Source of the DNA: Phyllobacterium bourgognense
GTDB lineage: Bacteria; Pseudomonadota; Alphaproteobacteria; Rhizobiales; Rhizobiaceae
Reading direction: 5' to 3'
Length of the DNA: 64,000 nt
Assembly: GCF_003337575.1 (NCBI RefSeq)
Contig: NZ_QPJM01000002.1
Coordinates: 467,294 to 531,293 of the forward strand
Shown: positions 44,904 through 54,318 of the stretch, piece after piece
Position numbering within the stretch: position 1 is the stretch's first letter
Layout of the letters: the number at the start of each line of letters is the position of its first letter
The notes under the pieces: generated by a model
What the model was told of the DNA's origin: nothing
What the model saw: the letters and a program-made list of their open reading frames with translations, nothing else
Database searches by the model: none
Translations under genes and position numbers: made by a program

Positions 44904-47501
44904 ATGAGTTTCAAGCGCGCCGTGAGCGCATTTGTTCGTATTACACACATTCTCGTTGAGACGCTGCCTTTCGCCACCAGAAAGCTGGTCGAATCCGTTC
45001 GGGTATTCGGCGTGAAAAAAACGACATCGCGAATTCTCGGTTTCACACGAAGTGGCAAGCTGCGAGCCCTCATCGGAAGCCGCCGCACTTCCTTGCTGTC
45101 TACGGTGAATGACAAAAACAGAGACACGCATTCCTCTTTCTATCCCAAAAGTCAAAGCCGACCAGCCGCAAATTTCATGGTACTGCGCGTTTTGATCGTC
45201 GCAGAAATGTCGATCCCCCAATGCAGAAAATATCGGGTCGATCAGAAAGCGGAACTGTTTGGCAAAATAGGTGTCGCGACCAAGATAATTGACTGGACGC
45301 ATCTGGACGAGGTTCGGACGCTTCTGCAGACCCATCCGGTGGTAATATTCTACAGGGTTCCGGCAACGCCTGAGGTGATCTTGATAATTCAAGAGGCCAA
45401 GCGCCTTGGCGTCCATACTTTCTGGGAAGTAGACGATCTCGTATTCGACCCGGACGGCTACCTTTCCAACAAAAACCTCGACCGTCTCGACCCTGGATTG
45501 CGAGCCGGCGTTATTGCCGGCATGAAACTCTATCGCGACGCACTCGTGCTGTGCGATGAAGGCATAGGCTCAACACCCATACTTGCAAAATGGATGACGG
45601 AAACCACGGGAAGACCCGCACACGTCATAGAAAATGCGCTCGACGACGAGACGCTCGAAACAGCGCAAAGAATCCGGGACTCCAACGAGCAATACACCAA
45701 GTCGCAAGAAGATGTGATCATTGTCTACGGCTCCGGCACGAAGACCCACGATATCGACTTTTTGTCGGCGAGTGAGGCGATCTACAACGTGCTTTCCAAA
45801 CGGCCCAATGTCAGGCTTCGGATCATCGGCGAATTGAATATTGAACCGCGGTTCGACGACCTTGCGAACCGAATTGAACGGTTGCCATTCACAACTTTCG
45901 ACGGTTATTTGGAGAAAGTCGCCAGCGCGCACATCTCGATAGCTCCGCTCGAACAGACTGTTTTCAACGATGCAAAGAGCAACATCAAGTTCCTTGAAGC
46001 ATCGATTCTGGGCCTGCCTTCAGTGTGTTCACCTGTGGATGCATTTAAATCCGCTATTATCGACGGTGAGACAGGCTTTCTCGCAACAAGTCCTGACGAA
46101 TGGGAGCATAAGCTGCTCGCGCTGGTGGACGATCAGGCGCTCCGCGCTGAAATGGCCGGGAAAGCTCTCGAAAGCGTTTTTCGGGCCTATAGTCCAGAAT
46201 ATATAGCACAGCAGCAGCTGGCCCCGCTGATCAGAAGGTTCAATAACCGAAAATCGAACGTCTCACGCATACTGTTTGCCAATGTCTACTTCGCTCCGCA
46301 ATCGTTTGGTGGAGCAACGATAGTGGCCGAGGAGATGGCGCAACGACTGGCCCAGAAAGAGAGTGTTGAAGTCTACGTCTTCACTTCCTGGTCAAATGAC
46401 GGTGCGCCGGACTATGGAGTGGTTCGCTACGATGCCAAAGGTGCCACCGTTTTCGCCGTAAAGGTGCCGGTGATCCGGACGCGCCTTATGGATGTTGAAG
46501 ACGAGGCCGTAGGCCAGGTTTTCGAAGAGGTTCTTAACGCGATAAAACCGGATGTAGTCCAGTTGCACTCGATTCAAACCTTGGGTGTGGCGTTGGGTTC
46601 GGTTTGCAAGGCGGCAGGGATTCCTTATGCAATAACCCTTCACGATGCGTGGTGGCTGTGCGAGCGCCAGTTCATGGTCACAGGCGAGGGTAAATATTGT
46701 TTCCAGACGCGGATCGATCCGGACTTGTGCGCGCTTTGTGTGTTGGACAAGAGCTTCAACAAACAGCGCACGGCAATCGTTCTACGAGGCTTGTTCCAGG
46801 CAGACGGACTTATCTCTCCGAGCCGCTTTTTCAAGCAGCTTCACCTGTACAACGGGTTACGTGACGAACAGATATTTGTGAACAAGAACGGCATAAAGCT
46901 TCCCTCCGCTGAGTATAAGCGCATTCCGTCCAAACCCATCCGGTTCGGATATGTAGGTGGATCCACTCCTATCAAAGGATACGAGCTGGTTCGTCAGGCT
47001 TTCTCTGCGCTTCCCGAATGCGGCATCGAATTGGTATTGGTCGATAACACTCTCAATCACGGATACAGCAGCATCAACGCCGATGGGATGAACGCCAAAA
47101 ATCCCGTCCATATAGTGCCGGCCTATACACAAGACACCATTGATGAGTTCTTTTCGGGGATCGATGTTCTTCTCTTTCCCTCACAATGGAAAGAAAGCTT
47201 CGGTCTGACGGTAAGGGAAGCGCTCATCCGCGATGTTTGGGTTATTGCTACCGACGCCGGAGGAGCCGTCGAAGATGTCGTTCCCGGGGAAAACGGAGAC
47301 GTAATCCCGATTTCGAACGACAGTGCCTATTTGAGAAAGGCCATGGAAAAAGTCATTGAAAATGGAAATTCTCTCAAAAATTACTCCAATCCGTACAAAG
47401 ATCGTATTCGAACTTTTGATGAGCAGGCCGATGAACTACTCCTCTACTTGATGTCTCTTGTAAAACACGAGCCGGTTGTCGTTGTCGATGCAGATCGCTG
47501 A
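44904..47501 (+). CDS. Two-domain glycosyltransferase (tandem GT-B)
   Basis: 865 residues. The first 90 are basic and mostly unlike known domains. Domain 1 (about 92-445, MVLRVLIVAEMSIPQCRKYR to EYIAQQQLAPLIRRF) resembles spore-type glycosyltransferases with SNIKFLEASILGLPSVCSP; domain 2 (about 453-860, RILFANVYFAPQSFGGATIV on) is GT4-like with the EX7E motif ESFGLTVREAL near residue 764. Two catalytic domains in one chain suggest sequential additions to a surface glycan, perhaps rhamnose supplied by the adjacent rfbACBD. The start is an ATG at 44904; base composition appears slightly more AT-rich than the core genes. Confidence 0.88.
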   Translation: MSFKRAVSAFVRITHILVETLPFATRKLVESVRVFGVKKTTSRILGFTRSGKLRALIGSRRTSLLSTVNDKNRDTHSSFYPKSQSRPAANFMVLRVLIVAEMSIPQCRKYRVDQKAELFGKIGVATKIIDWTHLDEVRTLLQTHPVVIFYRVPATPEVILIIQEAKRLGVHTFWEVDDLVFDPDGYLSNKNLDRLDPGLRAGVIAGMKLYRDALVLCDEGIGSTPILAKWMTETTGRPAHVIENALDDETLETAQRIRDSNEQYTKSQEDVIIVYGSGTKTHDIDFLSASEAIYNVLSKRPNVRLRIIGELNIEPRFDDLANRIERLPFTTFDGYLEKVASAHISIAPLEQTVFNDAKSNIKFLEASILGLPSVCSPVDAFKSAIIDGETGFLATSPDEWEHKLLALVDDQALRAEMAGKALESVFRAYSPEYIAQQQLAPLIRRFNNRKSNVSRILFANVYFAPQSFGGATIVAEEMAQRLAQKESVEVYVFTSWSNDGAPDYGVVRYDAKGATVFAVKVPVIRTRLMDVEDEAVGQVFEEVLNAIKPDVVQLHSIQTLGVALGSVCKAAGIPYAITLHDAWWLCERQFMVTGEGKYCFQTRIDPDLCALCVLDKSFNKQRTAIVLRGLFQADGLISPSRFFKQLHLYNGLRDEQIFVNKNGIKLPSAEYKRIPSKPIRFGYVGGSTPIKGYELVRQAFSALPECGIELVLVDNTLNHGYSSINADGMNAKNPVHIVPAYTQDTIDEFFSGIDVLLFPSQWKESFGLTVREALIRDVWVIATDAGGAVEDVVPGENGDVIPISNDSAYLRKAMEKVIENGNSLKNYSNPYKDRIRTFDEQADELLLYLMSLVKHEPVVVVDADR

Positions 47502-47604
47502 TTGTTTCAATATCTCCCATTCTCGCGATGCGATCGGCAAAGCATAAATACAGCGCTGGGCATTGGCATGCTGAGCGAACCACCCAAGTTCGGCTCCTTC
47601 ATCG

Positions 47605-48834
47605 CTAATGGCCACCCAACACCAAGGTCTGCACGGGGAGCATCAGAGCCTGCATTCTAAGGATCATCGCGTGCACGACAGCGACTGTGTCGACCATGTG
47701 CAGGAACAACCATTTCCCCGTGCCGATATCCTTCGCTGCCAGTGCGTCGTGATTGTTGGTATAGGCATTGGCGATGCAACTGCTGCCTGGCGGAATTCCC
47801 GCCAGTTGCCCCGGATATAGCGCCTCCAGGAAGACTGTGAGCGTGCCTGGCCGCGCAAGTTGCTGCACATCGATCAACTGATCCGTCGGCCGAAGCTGTC
47901 CCGCCGCAATCACATCCTGAACTTCGGTTACCACCATTGGAATGATCGTAAAGGGCTTCCCGATACATGTTGCTTCGGCAATCATGCCCTTTTTCATCAC
48001 CTGCGCCTCGATCTGACCAAAGCCGGCGATCAGCGCGACGCGTCCGGCCTCCTGCGGGACGAGGATCCCGGCGGGGCGGATCATTGTGTTCACAACGTCG
48101 CCTGGCCGCAAGGTAAACTGTTGGACCGTTCCGGCCACACCGGCCCGAACCACGGTTTTATCCAGTTCCACCTGTGCCTGCTTAAGGGCCGCTTCTGCAC
48201 TCGCCTTCTGGGCAGGCAACAGCGTTGAAAGTTTTGTCTCTATTGTCCGCTTGTTGGCGATAGCAGCGTCGAGCGCTCCTTTTCGGGTGTCAGCGGTGAT
48301 CTGCAATCGCTCCACCTCCCGAACCGAAACGTCCGCCCTGCGCCGCAAAAGCTCTTGCCTGGTCGCGAGTTCATCCAGAGCTTGCTGGTAGGCACCTTGC
48401 GCCTGCTGAATGAGGCCATCTGCCCCGGCCAATTCCGTTTGTGCCACCGCAGTCTCGGCAACGGTCTCATCGATTTGGCGTTGTGCCGTTTCGTGTGCCG
48501 CTTCCTGTTCAGAACTGTCGAGCCGGAAAAGCGGTGCTCCGGCTTCGACCTTTGTATTGATTCCGACGAATACTTCGGCAACACGGCCGGTGGTTTCGGG
48601 GAGAATGGTTACTGTCCGGAATACGGCGGTGACGTTTTTCGTTGAAGGATGAAAATAAAAAATGACTGTAATCAACGCAACGGTCAGTAAAAGGCAGGCA
48701 GTGATACCCCAGCGCAGCTCATACCACACCGTATAGAGAGTAATCTCCCGGCCGAGACGTCTTCCCTGCACATAGCGGCGGTAAAGGTAGTCCGGAAAGA
48801 CTGTGAGCATTGAACAGAGAAGTAGCTCAAACAT
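47605..48834 (-). CDS. HlyD family membrane-fusion protein
   Basis: 409 residues. N-terminal hydrophobic part with a helix (WGITACLLLTVALITVIFYFHP, about 43-64), a biotinyl-lipoyl-like domain (ILPETTGRVAEVFVGINTKVEAGAPLFRLD), a long alpha hairpin rich in Gln and Ala (about 110-230) and a beta barrel. This is the adaptor layout of EmrA/HlyD proteins; the C-terminus has an extra hydrophobic helix. No transporter lies beside it, only the 140-residue membrane protein encoded upstream (3-bp gap). Substrate unknown. Confidence 0.87.
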   Translation of the reverse strand: MFELLLCSMLTVFPDYLYRRYVQGRRLGREITLYTVWYELRWGITACLLLTVALITVIFYFHPSTKNVTAVFRTVTILPETTGRVAEVFVGINTKVEAGAPLFRLDSSEQEAAHETAQRQIDETVAETAVAQTELAGADGLIQQAQGAYQQALDELATRQELLRRRADVSVREVERLQITADTRKGALDAAIANKRTIETKLSTLLPAQKASAEAALKQAQVELDKTVVRAGVAGTVQQFTLRPGDVVNTMIRPAGILVPQEAGRVALIAGFGQIEAQVMKKGMIAEATCIGKPFTIIPMVVTEVQDVIAAGQLRPTDQLIDVQQLARPGTLTVFLEALYPGQLAGIPPGSSCIANAYTNNHDALAAKDIGTGKWLFLHMVDTVAVVHAMILRMQALMLPVQTLVLGGH

Positions 48835-48837
48835 GAC

Positions 48838-49260
48838 TCAGATACCCCCACCTGCGGTGTCAGATTTCGGCTCCGGTTCAGGCGGGGAGACGATTGCCTC
48901 ATCCTCGCCGGTTCTAGCGCGCCCGGAGAGTTTCTCCAGCGACTGTGCAATTGAAACCATCGGCGAGGAGAAATCCGGAAAATCAATCAATGCCAGCAAC
49001 AGGCCGGCGATCCAGAAGATATGGTTGTGGGTGAACAGGGAAATAAGCGCCAGGACGGCCACAATCTCCATTTGCACCTTTTTCCCCCGATGCGCCATTT
49101 GCTCCGGCAGGGCATGCAGTCGGAAATAGAAATTGCCGACGATGAGGATCATTGCCAACAGAAAGACGACGACCCCGCTGAACAGCCAGTCGGTTTGACC
49201 GGGGGCGGTGATAAAAACCGGCAGATGTTCTATCGCTGCCGGATGTAAAGTGTCGTCCAT
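48838..49260 (-). CDS. Small membrane protein partnered with the HlyD-like adaptor
   Basis: 140 residues from MDDTLHPAAIEHLPV; a few residues upstream are open but without a good ribosome site. Two hydrophobic helices (WLFSGVVVFLLAMILIVGNFYF and VLALISLFTHNHIFWIAGLLLALI) and a proline- and glutamate-rich C-terminus (EDEAIVSPPEPEPKSD). Unknown family. Spaced 3 bp before the HlyD-like gene, so the two are almost certainly cotranscribed. Confidence 0.8.
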   Translation of the reverse strand: MDDTLHPAAIEHLPVFITAPGQTDWLFSGVVVFLLAMILIVGNFYFRLHALPEQMAHRGKKVQMEIVAVLALISLFTHNHIFWIAGLLLALIDFPDFSSPMVSIAQSLEKLSGRARTGEDEAIVSPPEPEPKSDTAGGGI

Positions 49261-49384
49261 ATCCCATCCCCTCAAGGCTGCCATGGCCGCAATCGACCAC
49301 TTGCCCCACCCGGCGCAGCATGCATGCTGACGAATTTCGAAGAAAGTACGTAACAGTAACTATGGGGGTATGTTGGGAGCTGTT

Positions 49385-49413
49385 TTGCGCGAGGCTCGAA
49401 AAGCCTCGCGCAA
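49385..49413. terminator. Hairpin at the acrB 3' end
   Basis: Twelve-bp perfect stem TTGCGCGAGGCT, loop CGAAA, AGCCTCGCGCAA, directly after the acrB stop on the minus strand. The T-run lies on the plus-strand side, so it looks two-way or stabilising rather than a classic minus-strand terminator. Confidence 0.5.
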
Positions 49414-49418
49414 TTTTG

Positions 49419-52400
49419 TTAATGGGCGGCGGGGGCTTCTTCTACGGCCACTTTACGTTTGCGGCCGAAAGACCGGAGTGCGACGTAGAACACCGGTGTC
49501 AGGAACAGGCCAAAGAACGTAACGCCGAGCATGCCGGAAAACACCGCCGTACCGAGCGACTGGCGCATTTCGGCGCCCGGTCCTTGTGCGATCATCAGCG
49601 GGACAACGCCGAAGATGAAGGCAAAGGCGGTCATCAGGATCGGACGCAGGCGCAAGCGGCTTGCCTCGATAGCCGCTTCGACCGGCGTCGCACCATCTTC
49701 CTGGTGTTGCCGAGCGAATTCGACGATGAGAATCGCGTTCTTCGCCGCCAGACCAATCAGCACGACGAGCCCGATCTGCGTCAGGATGTTGTTGTCCATA
49801 CCCCGCAGGTCCACCCCGATTAGCGCAGCCAGCACCGCCAATGGAACGATCAGGATGATAGCCAGCGGCAGGATCCAGCTTTCATACTGGGCGGACAGCG
49901 CAAGAAAGACGAAGACCACGGAAAGGCCGAAAATCAGTATCGCCGTGTTTCCCGTGCTTCTCTCCTGCAATGCAAGCTCGGTCCAGTTGAAGGTTGTGCC
50001 CGGCGGCAAGGTTTTCGCCGCAAGCTCCTCCATCTTGTCGAGCCCTGTACCGGTAGAAACGCCGGGGGCAGAATTGCCCTGGAGCGGCACCGACACGTAC
50101 ATGTTATAGCGCTGCACGAGCGATGGGCCGGTTGTATCCCTGATTTCGACAAGTGTACCCAGCGGAACCAGCGCACCGGTCGCCGAGCGAACCTTCAGCG
50201 CGAGAATGTCCGCGCGATCCATGCGGAATTGCTGATCGGCCTGCGCGCGTACTTGATAAACACGGCCGTAAGCATTGAAATCATTCACATAAGACGTGCC
50301 GAGATTGATCGACAGCGCTTCAAAAATGTTCGGAATAGGCACGTTCAATGCCCGGGCCTTGTCGCGGTCGATATCAAGGAAATATTGCGGGCTCGAGGCA
50401 GAGAACGTCGTATAGACGCCGGTAAGACCAGGTGTCTGGTTGGCTTCTCCCATCATCTGCTGGGCCAGGCCAAGAACGCGGCGCATATCCGAACTGTCGC
50501 GATCGAGGAGCTGCATCTTGAAACCACCGGCATTGCCGACACCGCGAATGGAAGGCGGTGGCACCGCGATGATGAAAGCTTCCTGAATGCTCTGCAGACT
50601 TCCATAAATCTGGCCAATGATCGACGTTGCCGTCTGGCCATTCTTGATCCGTTCGTCAAATGATTCGAACGGCGCGAAAACAACGCCGGCATTCGAAGCA
50701 TTGGTGAAAGTCGCGCCACTGAAGCCGGCGAAGGCGACCGAGTTTCTGACACCGGGGATATCGCGGATAATCTTCGAGGCTTGCTGGACCACGGCGTCGG
50801 TGCGGGCGAGGGATGCTCCGTCCGGCAGCTGGACAACCACGATCGCGTACCCTTGGTCCATCTGAGGAATGAAGCCGCGCGGTACCAGATTCGAGATGTA
50901 CCATGTGGCTCCAAGGAGGCCGACGAACACGAGAAGCGAGGCAAGGAGGCCGATCGTCGATCCCACCAGCCGTCTTACGATCCAGGAATAGCCCGATGCC
51001 ATTTTATCGAAGCCTCTGTTGAAACCGTTGGCGAGGCCTCGCCCGAAACGCGCGAGCGGATTGTTGGAAACCGCGTGATCGTGCGGACGCAGGATAATTG
51101 CAGCCAGGGCAGGAGATAATGTCAGCGAGTTGAGAGCTGAAATCGCCGTTGCCGCAGAAATCGTTACGGCAAACTGCAGGTAGAACTGGCCGGAAATGCC
51201 GGGAATGAAAGCTGTAGGTGCGAACACTGCGATCAGCACCAGCGAGATGGCGATGACGGCTGTGCCCACTTCATCCATGGTGGTATGCGCCGCCTGCTTT
51301 GGCGTCATGCCAGATGCCAGGTTTCGTTCCACGTTTTCGACAACGACAATCGCATCGTCGACGACGATGCCAATGGCGAGAACGAGCCCGAACAAGGTCA
51401 GCATATTCAGCGAAAAGCCGAATGCCAGAAGAATGGCGAACGTACCGATCAACGAGACAGGAATGGCAACGATAGGAATGATTGCGGTACGCCACGATTG
51501 CAGGAAGACGAGCACGACCAGCGCGACGAGAATCACTGCCTCGAAGATGGTCGTGTAAACATCGTTGATCGACTCAGCAATGAATTCGGTTGGATCATAG
51601 ACGATGTCGTATTTGAGCCCTGGAGGGAAATCCTTGGCAAGCTCCTGCATTGTGGATTTGATTGTAGCAGCAGCTGCAAGCGCATTGGTGCCGGGCCGGC
51701 TGAAAATACCGAGCGCAACGGCGGGACTGCCATCGAGGTAGCTGTTGGTCACATAATCTTTCGCACCAAGCTCAATGCGGGCGACATCCTGCAACTGGAC
51801 GAGGCGGCCATCTGCGCCGGTCTTGACGATCACATAGCGAAATTGCCTTGCATCCTCGAACCGGCCCTGCATCGTGACGGTATACTGAAAGGCGCCTGTG
51901 CCAGACGTTGGCGGGCCACCGATTTCACCGCCATTGACCTGCACGTTCTGGTCACGCAACGCCTGCACGACATCACCCGACGTCATGCTGTAGGCGGCCA
52001 GTTTCTGCGGATCGAGCCAGACGCGCATCGAATATTGACGCTCACCAAAAATGGTGATGTCGCCGACGCCATCAAGCCGCAGCAGCACGTCGCGGATGCG
52101 GGTGTTGGCATAGTTCGACGCGTAGAGCTGATCATAGCGATTATCCGGCGAAAGCACGTGCACGACCATCATCAGGTCAGGCGAGCTTTTCGTCGTGGTT
52201 ATGCCGTTACGCTGGACGTCTTCCGGCAGCTGAGGCACAGCGATCGCGACACGGTTCTGCACAAGAACCTGTGCCTTGTCGAGATCGGTACCGAGCTTGA
52301 AGGTGATGGTCAGCGACATCGAGCCGTCGGCGGTCGAATAGGATGACATGTAAAGCATGTCCTCGACGCCGTTGATCTGCTGCTCGATCGGGGTGGCTAC

Positions 52401-52586
52401 AGTGTTCGCGATGGTTTCCGCATCGGCGCCGGGATAGGACGTGCGCACCACAATGGTCGGCGGAGCGATTTCCGGATACTGGGCGACGGGAAGCTGCGTA
52501 TAGGCAATGCTGCCGACAAGCAGCAATACGATCGAAAGGACGGATGCAAAGATCGGCCGATCGATGAAGAAATGCGCAAACCTCAT
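49419..52586 (-). CDS. AcrB/MexB-type RND efflux pump
   Basis: 1055 residues, HAE1 family. Start MRFAHFFIDRPIFASVLSIV, the proton relay VVDDAIVVVENV with Asp410-Asp411, the docking and porter repeats (for example GFSGATFTNASNAG) and a second membrane half ending in GAEMRQSLGTAVFSGMLGV. It exports hydrophobic drugs, bile-like compounds or root exudates with the periplasmic adaptor encoded upstream and a TolC (1944-3356). In Brucella the equivalent is BepE-type. No TetR or MarR regulator is adjacent. Confidence 0.96.
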   Translation of the reverse strand: MRFAHFFIDRPIFASVLSIVLLLVGSIAYTQLPVAQYPEIAPPTIVVRTSYPGADAETIANTVATPIEQQINGVEDMLYMSSYSTADGSMSLTITFKLGTDLDKAQVLVQNRVAIAVPQLPEDVQRNGITTTKSSPDLMMVVHVLSPDNRYDQLYASNYANTRIRDVLLRLDGVGDITIFGERQYSMRVWLDPQKLAAYSMTSGDVVQALRDQNVQVNGGEIGGPPTSGTGAFQYTVTMQGRFEDARQFRYVIVKTGADGRLVQLQDVARIELGAKDYVTNSYLDGSPAVALGIFSRPGTNALAAAATIKSTMQELAKDFPPGLKYDIVYDPTEFIAESINDVYTTIFEAVILVALVVLVFLQSWRTAIIPIVAIPVSLIGTFAILLAFGFSLNMLTLFGLVLAIGIVVDDAIVVVENVERNLASGMTPKQAAHTTMDEVGTAVIAISLVLIAVFAPTAFIPGISGQFYLQFAVTISAATAISALNSLTLSPALAAIILRPHDHAVSNNPLARFGRGLANGFNRGFDKMASGYSWIVRRLVGSTIGLLASLLVFVGLLGATWYISNLVPRGFIPQMDQGYAIVVVQLPDGASLARTDAVVQQASKIIRDIPGVRNSVAFAGFSGATFTNASNAGVVFAPFESFDERIKNGQTATSIIGQIYGSLQSIQEAFIIAVPPPSIRGVGNAGGFKMQLLDRDSSDMRRVLGLAQQMMGEANQTPGLTGVYTTFSASSPQYFLDIDRDKARALNVPIPNIFEALSINLGTSYVNDFNAYGRVYQVRAQADQQFRMDRADILALKVRSATGALVPLGTLVEIRDTTGPSLVQRYNMYVSVPLQGNSAPGVSTGTGLDKMEELAAKTLPPGTTFNWTELALQERSTGNTAILIFGLSVVFVFLALSAQYESWILPLAIILIVPLAVLAALIGVDLRGMDNNILTQIGLVVLIGLAAKNAILIVEFARQHQEDGATPVEAAIEASRLRLRPILMTAFAFIFGVVPLMIAQGPGAEMRQSLGTAVFSGMLGVTFFGLFLTPVFYVALRSFGRKRKVAVEEAPAAH

Positions 52587-53764
52587 TGACTGGCCTCCGC
52601 CGTCTTTGCCTCTGGCGGAAGCTGGACGAGTTCGGGCTTGACCTTGCCGCCGGGACGAACGCGCATCAACCCATTGACGACGATCGTCTCGTCACCGGTC
52701 AGCCCCTCGCGAATGACGCGGTAGCCATAAAGCTTGGGACCCGGGCGAACTGGCTTGCTCGTGACAGTGCCGTCCTCAGCGACGACGAAGACGACGCGCT
52801 CGTTCTGGTCCGAGCCGACAGCTTCATCAGGGACCAAAATCCCCTTATAGGTGTTCGAAGCGGCCACTTCCACGCGCCCAAAAAGTCCTGGCTGCAGGAT
52901 GAAATTGGGGTTGGCGAAGCGTGCGCGAACCCGCATCGTGCCTGTCGCGTCATCGATCCGATTTTCGGCAAAGTCGAGTTTGCCCTTGACTGGCGGTTCG
53001 TTGGAGTCCGTGAGTTTGACAGTGACATCAAGGCCGCCGCCGCCTTCCTGCAAGTTGCTTCCACGCTCGCGAGCCGTCCGTGCGTAGTTGAGCAGATTGC
53101 GCTCATCGACGTCGAAGTAGAAATCGATCGGGTCAAGCGAGACGATGGTAGTCAGGATCGTGTCATTGGCATTGACCAGATTGCCAACCGAAATCAGCCG
53201 GCGATCGATACGGCCATCCTGCGGCGCGGTGATCTGCGTATATAGAAGATTGAGCTGAGCGCCATCGACGGCCGCCTGAGCGCCGGCCACACTGGCCTGG
53301 CCCGCCAGGAAAGCGCGCCGCTGGTCATCGAGCGTCGATACTGACAGCGTGCCGCTGCCGGTGAGCGATTCCGTCCGCTTGTACTGTGCCTCAGCGTAAG
53401 TCAGCGTTGTCTTGGCAACCTCGAGCGACGATTTTGCCTGCGCCAGCGCGGTGATATAGGGCCGCTGGTCAATCGTGAAAAGCGGATCGCCTTTCTTTAC
53501 CAATGCGCCATCGGTGAAATGAACTGTATCGAGATAGCCATCGATGCGTGAACGGACGGCGACCTGATCGACGGCTTCAAATCGTCCGATAAACTCATCG
53601 CTGTCCACCACGTCACGCACGACCGGCTTTGCAACCGTCACGGTCGGGGGAGGAGGCGGAGCCGCGGCTTCCTGGGCAAGGGCTGCCGATGCCGACAAGA
53701 TAGCGGCGGTAAATCCAAGTTTTAGGGCTGTAAACAACGCGCGTGGCAAGGGATAGGCCTCCAT
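52583..53764 (-). CDS. AcrA-type RND periplasmic adaptor
   Basis: 393 residues from MEAYPLPRALFTALKLGF; the frame runs further upstream but the signal peptide (GFTAAILSASAALA, cleavage before QEAAAPPP) only fits this start. It has lipoyl, alpha-hairpin and beta-barrel domains (VAVRSRIDGYLDTVHFTDGALVKKGDPLFTID, ITAPQDGRIDRRLISVGNLV). Not a lipoprotein, as no Cys follows the signal. It overlaps acrB by 4 bp. Confidence 0.94.
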   Translation of the reverse strand: MEAYPLPRALFTALKLGFTAAILSASAALAQEAAAPPPPPTVTVAKPVVRDVVDSDEFIGRFEAVDQVAVRSRIDGYLDTVHFTDGALVKKGDPLFTIDQRPYITALAQAKSSLEVAKTTLTYAEAQYKRTESLTGSGTLSVSTLDDQRRAFLAGQASVAGAQAAVDGAQLNLLYTQITAPQDGRIDRRLISVGNLVNANDTILTTIVSLDPIDFYFDVDERNLLNYARTARERGSNLQEGGGGLDVTVKLTDSNEPPVKGKLDFAENRIDDATGTMRVRARFANPNFILQPGLFGRVEVAASNTYKGILVPDEAVGSDQNERVVFVVAEDGTVTSKPVRPGPKLYGYRVIREGLTGDETIVVNGLMRVRPGGKVKPELVQLPPEAKTAEASQ

Positions 53765-54318
53765 GGCAACGAGACTTCCAGTGTGTCGTACGGAGAAAAA
53801 TACCAATCTGCTCAATCGATTAAAATGGATTGAAGACAGGTTTCCACGGACGACCAATCTAATATTGCAAATCAGTTCATAGAGCTTCGATCCGATTTAT
53901 ATACGACGACTATTGGGGAGGGCGTGGTCATAATCGATCTGTCTCAAAACCCCGTGGGGGCAGATTTGCACAGTTCGATTTCGTTGTCACCCTGCAATCG
54001 CGGGTAGCAATCGGCTGGCGACAGGCAATTTCGTCAACTGCAAAGGCTCTACCATTGATTTTTAGACGTAAGGCAAGTAAAGGGAGCGACCAGTCGGTAA
54101 GGGTACTGTTTCTTCCGTAACTTTGTGCCGGATTGTGTGGTACAATCAATGCTACAAAACGAAGTTGAGTTAGAAATAAACCAATAAAATCAACGCGGAT
54201 GGTAGAGCGCGGCTCACTCCATCCGAACCAGAAGCCACGACGGCATGAGTTTTTCTCCCGCAATTTGGCGAAAGAGCCGGTGACGGCGGGACGAATGTTA
54301 AAAAGTGAAGGTTTGGAC
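53765..54318. other. Intergenic region between acrA and tig
   Basis: 554 bp with divergent genes. Open frames here are not convincing. It should contain promoters for acrAB and tig; a ribosome site (GTGAAGGTTTGG) lies before the tig ATG at 54319. No clear operator for a TetR-type repressor was found by eye. Confidence 0.45.
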
